The notes under the pieces are model-generated. The model saw only the letters and a program-made list of their open reading frames with translations. It ran no database searches and was not told the DNA's origin. Shown piece by piece: positions 37,255 through 64,000 of a stretch of 64,000 bases of DNA. The stretch comes from Gordionus sp. m RMFG-2023 (taxonomy: Eukaryota; Nematomorpha; Gordioida; Chordodea; Parachordodidae). The DNA lies in the NCBI RefSeq assembly GCF_954871325.1, contig NC_088776.1, forward strand, positions 45,898,569 to 45,962,568. Reading direction: 5' to 3'. The translations under genes and the position numbers were made by a program. The number at the start of each line of letters is the position of its first letter. Positions within the stretch are counted from its first letter, which is position 1.

Positions 37255-40093
37255 ATTCTAAAGAAATGATGAATAATTAAAATGCCTAAAATATTGATTA
37301 TAATAATAAAACTAAATTATTCAACTTAACGTATTTTCGTGATTAAATTGCTATTTAGTCGAAGGATAAATAATAAAAATAATCTATTTAGGGTATTTTA
37401 AAAATAAAAGGTAATATATTTATTATTCATTCAATTTATTTATCCATTAAAATTATTTGATAATATCTATAATTTAAAAGGGAGTTAGTAAATAGTAATG
37501 GTTTATTATACAATTTTATAGCCTTAGATTGAGGTATATTTTATCAATTCAATATTTGAAAATATTAAATAAATTTTATAAATATTCAAAAATGTTAAAC
37601 CGAAAACAGATGAGAAAGTAGTGGAAATAGAAAGCTATAAGTTATAAGAAGAAATAAAATAATATTTAAAAACATTAATATATTATAAGTTATAGCCATC
37701 TCATAGACCACACTGGTCTTACCTCTGTAATAAAGGATTTCAGGTCTACATTAAATGTGAGACTAATACAATTTAAAAAAAATATATATATATACCATCA
37801 ATCAAGTTTCTACAAACCTGCAATAAAATCACCCATATTTTTATTCAAAAATAAATTTTTAAAATAATAATATGTCATATTGGGATATGGAATTCATGGG
37901 AATTCGGATTATCTCTATATAAAATTATTTACCAAGGGCGATTTCAAAAATTTAAAAATTCAATTTATCCAGAAATGTATTGAAAGCACGTGTAGATTAC
38001 CTCAAAATTGTTTGAATTCACATTGTGGGTTCGTGTGTTCTAATAATTTGTATCGTGTTATTTCTATTTTCGGTTTATCTAATGAAATAAGGATAGTAGG
38101 TCATTTTATTTAGACCAATAAGTTCGGTTTTATCAGGTCGTCTGTTATTAATGGATTAGTCGTGGTCAATTTTAATTTTTCACAGGTAAAAAGTATAATA
38201 TGATAGATATATAGTAACACGGAATTTGAAATAACAGACAACTTTTTGCAAAGGATGAACATAAGTGAATATTATATACTATGAATAAATTAATATAAAT
38301 AATATTAGATAAGATATTAGCGCTAATGCATTATAATTTCTATAAATAGATTGGGCCAGTAACGTATTTGGGCAGCAGCCCTCTGTTAATTCCTAGCAAA
38401 ATTTTTTGAGACATAGATTTCCTTCCTTAAAGCTAGAGATGTTAAGTCCACTGGGTAATCATCATCGACTAAATCAACTGTTCTGCATTATGGAATTTAT
38501 TTATATTAATAAAAATGTTAAATTATTTCAATAAAAAAATCAACAAACCCCGTAAAATAATATTCCCATCTTATAATAAATTAATAGGTTGAAATATTTT
38601 TAGAGGCAATTATTATGATTATTATAAGAGAATCCAACTTTAAATTTAAATGCCAAAAAATTTATAGCAATCTTCACTAATGAACATAAAAAAAAATAAT
38701 TGGTTCCTTTTATTAAATACAATTGATGAGAAATTTTTTTAAAAAAATGAATAAACATTCCAAGGTCCCTGAATATTACCAGTCATAAAATTTTAATACT
38801 CAATTTCAGGCGCTTTTAGGCCTTATATTCATATTTAAAAATATTATGTTTAACATAATTTAATAAGAAATAAAAAAGAGAGTATAATATTTTAAAAAAG
38901 ATTTTTATGAATTTAAAATAATTATTATGCAAAAATTGGCTGGTGCCGAAAAATCAGGTAAATATATTTTTTGAATTTTTGGATAATTAATAAATCGATA
39001 ATTTTTTAAAAATAAATTAAAAAATATAATATTTCATTTATCATTCTTTTAATTTATTTTGGAATATTCATTATTATTTAATGAGAAAGCTTCAAGGTTA
39101 GGAAAATGGAGTTTCATTAGTAAATCGTAATAATATTATCATATATTCAATCTGGTCTTTATTGTTACAAATGGGTTATACTGTGTGATAGTCCTGAAGT
39201 GGCAGCCGGCAGCGTTCGCCTTTAACCTAATCAATAATTTACAGACCCGGCCAATGGCCGAAATTTTTTTTATTATATTTCCTTCTTATTCTACCTTTTT
39301 TTTGTCTGATTGAATATCACAATTAAGTAAAGAAATAGAAGGAATTTTCTTAAAAAGGATTTGAAAAATTTTCTAATATAAATATAAAGAGCATAAAATA
39401 GATAAACATCATTAAAATTATCAAAAGTTTATTATTGAATAATTAAATCCATAACATTAAAATAGAGAATAAATATTTGAGATATATTTCTTATTAACAT
39501 TTATTAAAAGTGGGGGAACACCTAAAAATATTTTAACTCTCGGGTTTCGGGCGGTCGGGCTAAGGCATCATGAAATATTTTACAGGTCTTCTAGTGTATG
39601 GCTAATTCATATTCAAACAATGTTTCAAAATATTCCAAAACTAAGCACATTTTCGTGGAATTTATTAAATATTATTTTCAATAAGTTATGAAGAAATTTT
39701 TAATTGTTGTAATCTTTCAAAATTGGTACGAAAGCAAGATAATTAAAATTAAGCTCTCTGTATTTTTAAAATACTAATTATCTCATAAATATAATCAGAA
39801 TTTTTTTATTCAAAAATTTATATTAGTACAGTTTTATCAGAGCATAATTCTATATTTTATCGAGAAATTTAATTATCGTAGGTAAAACGAAAAAAATAAT
39901 ATTTGTTCCATTTTATGGCATATATTATTTAAAATTGAAAAATATTAAAATTATACAATTTCCTTATCTTAAGCTATCATAATGATAGTGACTTCATTCA
40001 GAATATCGAAAAATTTATTGATTTTCTTATCAAACGTTGTGAAAGATCTTCCGGTGATAAGTTGCCATAATTATCTCGTGCTAAATAAAAGCA
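37255..40093. other. Upstream flank of the receptor gene and intergenic DNA
   Basis: Mostly A+T-rich. An open frame at 37880-38113 (plus, 77 codons) has a cysteine-containing product I do not recognise and no exon signals that I trust. A GC-rich palindrome (ACCCGGCCAATGGCCG) sits at about 39245-39260. No promoter element can be named. Confidence 0.4.
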
Positions 40094-40356
40094 AGGCCGT
40101 GTCCTGGTTTGTCTTATTTCTAGAGAGTCGTCTGTTTAACCGTCTATATAGTTTCCTCTAAACAGCCTAAAAAGAAAGAGGCTATTTAGATTTACAGAGT
40201 ATTTACCTTATTTGTACCGAAAAATATATAAACAATAAATCATATTTACTTAATGTACACGTTCTTTCTTTCAGATAGGATGTCCTACTCCAAAATTTGT
40301 TTATCCTGGGCTAAACAAAAGTAAGTTTCAGAAGTAAGGCAAACCAGAAACGGCCT
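40094..40356. mobile_element. MITE with imperfect 27-bp inverted repeats
   Basis: The left end AGGCCGTGTCCTGGTTTGTC and the reverse-complemented right end AGGCCGTTTCTGGTTTGCCT agree with few differences and continue into TTATTTCT / TTACTTCT. Length is 263 bp, with no coding sequence. The target duplication is unclear, so the family is unknown. Confidence 0.65.
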
Positions 40357-40610
40357 AAAGGCTGTTAAATCAAAAATTTAATATTATAAATATAGCTCAA
40401 ACATAAGATCAACCTATCAAATATAATTATAATAAAAGCTATCTTTCTATAGATCCATTTGATTGAAAGCAGTATACCCAGTGTTGATTGGCTTTACAAT
40501 TTAAACAATTTATCATGTATATATTTATAGATTTATCCAACCCAAACCTGAACTGTTATTTTTATGCTAAATAAAACAATTATGTTCTTATTTGTGAATA
40601 TAGTTTAAAG

Positions 40611-41464
40611 CAGGGATCCAAACCGAAACGTATATCGGTTTGGTTCGGGTTCAGGTTTAGATAAAAATAGCGATTCAAGGTTCAGGTTCGGTTCGTAAAA
40701 AATTAAAATATCGGTTCAGTTCGAACCTCTAAGAACCGGTTTGAACACTTTTGTATCCAAACCTACATTCGAATTATGTATAGGGAAAATATTTTTTTTT
40801 ATTTTATCATTAATTTACACATGTATAAAACCTTCATTTTTTTAATTGCACATTATAATATTTAATTTATAAATATATAAAAATAAGAATATATATCAAT
40901 GATTAATTTTAATATGAACAATATTTTACTTTTTTTACTTAAATTTTTTTTATTAAGCCGCACAATTAATATATTTCCAAAATTCGTCTCACTCAAATTA
41001 CATTTATAAGGAGATAGTATAAATTTAATTGTTGAAAAGCATCTTTCCACACTGACTTGGGTAGCCGGCACTGCCAATATGATATCAGATTTGATGTGTC
41101 ACTTATAATATTTTGGATTTAATTTTTCTCTAAGCATTATAATTTATAAGCTTAAAATATTTTAAAAAAATGTTGTAAAATGACAATATACTAAAGTTTA
41201 TAAAAATTATGACCGACACTTACCAATCAAATGTGATTGATGATAATCTTTAAAATAATTTGAATATAATTGAAATTTTTTCAATATACTAATAATAACT
41301 TACATATTGTTTTAAGCATAAAATCATGAGGCTCGAACCTGTTCAGAGACATTATAGCGGTTCGGTTCAGGTTCGGCTAGAATTTTTTTAGCGGTTTAGG
41401 TTCGGTTCAGGTTCGATAAAAAATACCGGTTTTTAGCGGTTTAACGGTTCGGTTTGGATCCCTG
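40611..41464 (-). mobile_element. hAT element, CAGGGATCC family, copy 2
   Basis: Same family as 28915-29765, in opposite orientation. It starts CAGGGATCCAAACCGAA and ends GGTTTGGATCCCTG. Flanking 8-mers GTTTAAAG (40603-40610) and GCTTAAAG (41465-41472) agree at 7 of 8 positions. On the minus strand, 41077-40862 reads VSVERCFSTIKFILSPYKC, the C-terminal hAT dimerisation domain. The rest of the transposase is deleted (854 bp in total). Confidence 0.87.
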
Positions 41465-41472
41465 GCTTAAAG

Positions 41473-42830
41473 TTTAAGGATTATATAAAATATTATAAAC
41501 TTGAATGAGAAAATTCTGACCCCCATTATTCTATCCCGGGAAAAAATCGTCATTGAATCTATTTTCTAAATGTGAACTAACAGTTGAGTAATTTATTTAA
41601 GAGAGACGGGGAGGGAATAAGTGACAAATATATATTGAATTAATTCGTATCCTAAAATTCGTCATCTTACGTATATTTATGATTTGTACTTCAGCGAATG
41701 ATCAGCCCAAAGAAAATATTTTAAAATTGTTTTTATTACCTCTTTCTAGCCAAATTTGTCTATAGATAAATTTAAGCATTCAAATGATATATTTTGCATA
41801 TAATCCTAAAATTTTTAAGATATATTCAGAAACAATATCAAAACTTAAATGCTTTATTTAGTAATATATACACCATTTGATAATATATAGGAAGACAAAG
41901 ATGCTAGGGGCTAAATGGCCATCATAATCATATAAAAACTGATTAACTTTAATTATAAATACTTATTATTCCTTTTTTTTAAATATTTGTATTACAGGTT
42001 TTTACTATTTAGAATTAACAACATTGATTTAAGACGGATCCAAAATGAAAATATCGATTCAGATTCGAATAAAAATAATAGTTTTAGTTTAAATAAGCCT
42101 ATAAATATAAATATTTTTAGGCCTATAATTATATCTTATATTTCATAATGATGGTAAATTGTTTAAATTAAATAGTATGGCAATGGCAGTCAATACAAGG
42201 TATATGACCACTCATACCTAAATCTGGGTTGATGACCGAATCAAATTTTATACAAAATAATATAGATCAAAAACAATAATAGATATAGATTGGATTTAAA
42301 TTTTATAGATTAATGTTTGGGCTACACTTTTATATTAAATTTTTTTGACAATATTTTAAACATTATTGTTCTTGGGCTATATTCATTTTAGTGCATGTCT
42401 GGCCTTGTTTAAATTTTTCATGAGCCTGGATTTTTTATAACTAATTATGGGTCAGGTCTGGCCAAAATAATATTTTTATAAGCTTATATTATAATCCCCT
42501 TCCCAATATTCTGGCTAACCTTTAAATAAAAAAATATTCGATTTAAAAAATCTTTTCGTCATTTAAGACAAACAAAAATTTTCCCATGAGCTTAAAATTA
42601 GTCGTTTCAGGCTATAATTAATAGATCTTCCAGAACTCACTATTCTTAGACTTAAAACCAGTAAAGGATAACTTTTAGAGATTATATATTTAAAAAAATA
42701 AATCTTCAAAGATGTCATCCTAGCAATTTGATTATAATTAAAAGTTGATTATAAAAAAGCTTTCTAAAAAGGAGAATTAATAAAACATATATTTGTAGCT
42801 TTTCACCCTTATTGTTTAAAAAGAATCTTA
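41473..42830. other. A+T-rich intergenic stretch
   Basis: No gene seen. A short GACGGATCCAAAATGAAAAT segment at about 42033 is a possible remnant of a CAGGGATCC-family end. Confidence 0.35.
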
Positions 42831-42839
42831 AATATCAAG

Positions 42840-43650
42840 AATGCACGATATAACGATTTATGGATTCAAAAGCTGTTGAAAATTTAGTCTTTATAAATAA
42901 AATATTAAAAACTATATATGAAGAGATGACTGATCAGCTTATAAACAATCGTTTGTCTTATTTCCTGATGGATCATTCATCTCTCAACAAGGATTTCATA
43001 TGGAGAATTTGACTAAAAATGGAAATCTAATAGAAGGATACTGTTTTAGATTGATCCACACGGAGCCCAGATTTAAACCTAATTGAAACATTGGCGAGGA
43101 AAGAAATTAAGAAAATTTCGCCTTACTACTAAGATGAATTTTCAAAAAGAGTTTATATGTTAGCGGCAATGTGTTATTTTTTCAACTTTCAATTATTTTT
43201 TGAGCGCGTTTTTATAAACTTAAAAATCTGATTTTAGCGAAAATGTATTCTATTATGTTTGGAATACTTACCTAATGAATTTCATACAATTTTCATGAAC
43301 TTTTGAACTCAATATAATTTATATTTTTCCATAGATTTATCACATAAATTATAAATGACTCGAAAGTTAACGGTAAAATTATCTACAATTCCTAATATAG
43401 ATGCTGAAATATATTTTCGGCAAAATTATCTACAAAGATGCTGAAATATATTTTCGGCAAAATTATATTTATAAATTATGAAAAACGCGCTCAAAAAATG
43501 ATTTAAAGTTAAAAAAATAACACAATGCCGCTAGCATATGAAATTTAACTCAACAGTGTATGGAAATCTCTCAAAATTAATGTCTGACAGAATAAAAGCT
43601 GTTATTAGTGAGAAAGGGGAAAACAATAAATAAAATGTAAATTAAAAATC
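42840..43650 (+). mobile_element. Tc1/mariner-type transposase remnant, interrupted
   Basis: The plus strand at about 43050-43110 reads RSPDLNLIETLARKEI, matching the SPDLNPIENLW block that holds the last acidic catalytic residue of Tc1-like transposases. At about 43555-43625 the frame reads SVYGNLSKLMSDRIKAVI, matching the family's C-terminus. Between these the inverted-repeat element 43163-43531 is inserted. The 5' part is decayed and the element ends were not found. Confidence 0.6.
43163..43531. mobile_element. MITE with about 45-bp inverted repeats, inserted in a Tc1 relic
   Basis: Ends GCGGCAATGTGTTATTTTTT and its near-perfect inverse continue inward to TTTTTTGAGCGCGTTTTT on both sides. 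TA dinucleotides at 43161-43162 and 43532-43533 fit a TA target duplication. A longer duplication (TATATG/CATATG) cannot be excluded. There is also an internal direct repeat of AAATATATTTTCGGCAAAAT. Confidence 0.7.
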
Positions 43651-43654
43651 ATAA

Positions 43655-44594
43655 AAAAAAATTTGGACCAAAATTATATCATGAACAATTATTTTATTTA
43701 ATAAATAAGGATATAATAGTTGTGTTTTTATTCAAATTTTAAAAATTCTTACAATCATAAAATCGTCAGTGGCCGAACATAGTGCGGAGTAGCATATTAC
43801 AACAATCTTGCTCAAAATCGCAAGTGAAGGAGTTTTCTAAAAGGGAAATTTTCAATGCCCCACCTCTCTTGTTTAGTATTTAACCTTTTAAATTTTGCTT
43901 CACTATATAAACGCTCATAACGATCGATCTAAAAACTTTAGTGTGAGTTACATTTTTTTGTGCATTTTTATTCGTTTATGATTTTCTTAATAAAAAGAAA
44001 CATTTAACAAGTCTCTTCTCGTCCGACAAAAATAATGGGAAAGGTAACAATAAATGTCTATTCCAAACGTTCTGAATCAAAATTCCATCAGGATATCTAT
44101 CGAAGTAAATCTCTTCCCGCCCCTGGCTTGGTCTTCCGAGTGATCTTTCCCTATAACAATAACAAAACAAGTAGCATACTTCAAAAGAAAAGAAAAAATC
44201 AAGCATATTAACCAAAGAAGTATTATCTAGTTAATTTATTTTTGTGAAATAGATTAGATATATTCGAATAAAAATATAAAAGATATACTTATAATATATT
44301 TAAATAGTAATTATTACATTATAAATAACATGATGATTGTAATTTAAAGTGGCTTATATAAAGAAAAAGCCGCATTGATGTCGTAAATTTTAGGTTTAAG
44401 AATTGGTAATAACGGTTAAAATATGTATTAATAATAAATAAATAAGTAAAGAAATGAAAAAATTATATAAATAACGGATATAATTATATACGTGGTTCTT
44501 ATAAATTTTATATTGTGTAAATCACGTGAGTCAAGCAACATTTTCATGAAACTAAAATTGAAACCACCAAATTAATATAAATTGAGTGAAAGAA
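43655..44594. other. 3' flank of SEC23
   Basis: The region probably includes the SEC23 3' untranslated sequence on the minus strand. The open frame at 43976-44215 (minus) does not match the SEC23 C-terminus and was not accepted as coding. Confidence 0.4.
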
Positions 44595-62830
<18,236 letters not shown>

Positions 62831-62835
62831 GGATT

Positions 62836-63015
62836 ACACCTACCTTCCACTCCGGTCATGTAGACGCTGTGAAGCAAATTGCGAAATATCAGTATTTTGT
62901 TGCTTGGATTTCCCCATTTGCTAAATCGTGTTCTACTATTTGTTATACAAACAACTTTCTATGTCTACATACATTATATGGGCATCGAAGCTCATTAAAA
63001 AGTAATATGGATTTC
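62836..63015 (+). pseudogene. WD40-repeat-like coding trace
   Basis: One open frame reads TFHSGHVDAVKQIAKYQYFV, then STICYTNNFLCLHTLYGHRS. This has the GH...C-L-H-T-L-x-G-H spacing of WD40 repeats such as those of F-box/WD proteins, but the middle strand is degraded. It could be one exon of a WD40 gene or a pseudogene fragment. A transposon-like CAGGGTCGTAGCC follows at about 63043. Confidence 0.35.
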
Positions 63016-63221
63016 ACAAAATTTAGATGGGGTTACCTATGCAGGGTCGTAGCCAAGAATTTTCAGTTAGGGAGGCCAGCTGCTTACTTAATATGTCATT
63101 GGGAGAGCCACTATTTTTTTTAAATAAAACAAATAATTTAGCATTTAATAGAAATTTTTTGCTATTTTTATTAAAAAATTATTAATGTTATATGTATACA
63201 AAATAATACTATAATATGAAC

Positions 63222-64000
63222 TAGAGATGGGCGCGGGCCATGAAATTACGCGTGACCCACCGTGTCACGGTGGGTCACGGCGTGAATGTGAAGAAATTTT
63301 AAATTATTAGGCGTGACTGGGCGTGAAGGGCCTTTCCAAAATTTTCCTCGTGCGTGAGTGGGCGTGAACAAATATTTCCATAAATCACGGAAATTTTAAT
63401 TTTTAAAATTGTTTTTTATTAATATAAATTTGCAAATTTATAATTTTAAAAAATATATATTTTATTTATTATTTAATTTAATTTAGTTTTTTTTAAAAAA
63501 AAGATTAGTTTTTGAAAACAAAAAATCTTTCTCATTTTATAAACAACATCCGAGTGAACCTATTTTTACTTTTGCTAGCTTTTTCTTTTAAAATTTACAT
63601 ATTCAAATTCAAATCAAATTTATCAGCAAGCTTATTTACATGTATATAGTGCAGCTAACAGCAAACTAGACTACACTCTTAAACAAGATGTGATAACTAG
63701 ATGGAACTCTGTATATATCATGATACAGAGTTTCTTAAAATCATATTCCGAAATTCAGGTGTACTTGCTTAGCAAGATTGAATTAAATCGACTAGCTACT
63801 GTTGATATTACCATGTTACGGCAGTTAGAATTTTTTTTATCAATATTTAAAGAATGCTCGGAAAATCTCAGTGCCGATTCTCATCCCACAATAAATGAAG
63901 TTTATCTGTGGAGACAAAAATTATTACAGTTTTGTCAACCCTCTGAAGGGGATACAACAATAATAGAAGCCTTAAAAATCAGGACTGGATGTCTTTTAAA
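63222..64000 (+). mobile_element. hAT element running off the window edge
   Basis: It begins TAGAGATGGGCGCGGGCC with subterminal GGCGTGA / TCACGG repeats, typical of hAT ends. From about 63600 to the window end an open frame reads LKQDVITRWNSVYIMIQSFL, the hAT catalytic-region motif, then LSADSHPTINEVYLW. The frame is open to the edge, so this copy may be more complete than the others. The preceding flank is AATATGAAC. Confidence 0.8.

Noticed and set aside
37880-38113. 77-codon plus-strand frame with several cysteines
   Set aside because: No recognisable family and no supporting splice or start context; kept only as a note in the flank entry.
43976-44215. C-terminal exon of SEC23
   Set aside because: The product does not match SEC23; the true last exon ([10 protein letters not shown] ... 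[10 protein letters not shown]) is at 44684-44595.

Overview
The window is nuclear DNA of an animal, most likely an invertebrate, and by eye about three quarters A+T. Genes are split by GT-AG introns, and three host genes can be read exon by exon with matching reading phases. Left edge, plus strand: the 3' part of a sphingomyelin synthase-related (SAMD8/SMSr) enzyme, four exons between 776 and 7114, with earlier exons outside the window or unrecognised. Centre, minus strand: a divergent class C (metabotropic-glutamate-like) receptor in four exons, 37200 down to 32916, with an unusually large insertion in its ligand-binding lobe. Right half, minus strand: a complete SEC23 (COPII coat) gene of 16 coding exons, 61433 down to 44595, coding for about 950 residues against about 765 in human SEC23A. 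The surplus lies in low-complexity loops, one of them coded by an 18-bp tandem repeat.

Almost everything else that can be identified is transposon debris, dominated by hAT elements. Several are bounded precisely by 8-bp target duplications: 21398-24112 (CTGCCAAG), 24753-27524 (ATAAATAT), 25330-27304 (TCTATGAG), 28915-29765 (GTTATAAT), 29934-31406 (CTGCCAGG) and 40611-41464 (GTTTAAAG/GCTTAAAG). Nesting is common. Between 24745 and 27532 a hAT element holds a palindromic MITE that in turn holds another hAT element. Inside SEC23, one hAT copy holds a different hAT. One Ty3/gypsy LTR fossil (8747-14133) has both LTRs and a 5-bp duplication. A 402-bp inverted-repeat element with a 9-bp duplication (7710-8111) contains a tRNA-like SINE head. 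Satellite-like arrays occupy about 17.95-20.1 kb (A+T-rich) and 20.6-21.4 kb (about 150-bp units).

The arrangement most worth testing is in SEC23. Two copies of one hAT family lie in opposite orientation on either side of exons 12 and 13, 645 bp apart, and one ends 21 bp beyond the exon 13 splice donor. Intronic inverted repeats of this kind are known in other animals to favour exon circularisation or skipping. I found no CRISPR array, prokaryotic operon or dedicated new defence or biosynthetic system; the novelty here lies in gene architecture and nested mobile elements.

The three genes have no evident joint function. SEC23 acts in ER export, the SMSr-like enzyme in ceramide phospholipid synthesis, and the receptor at the cell surface. 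Exon ends come from homology remembered by eye plus phase agreement, without any search, so individual boundaries could be off by a few bases.
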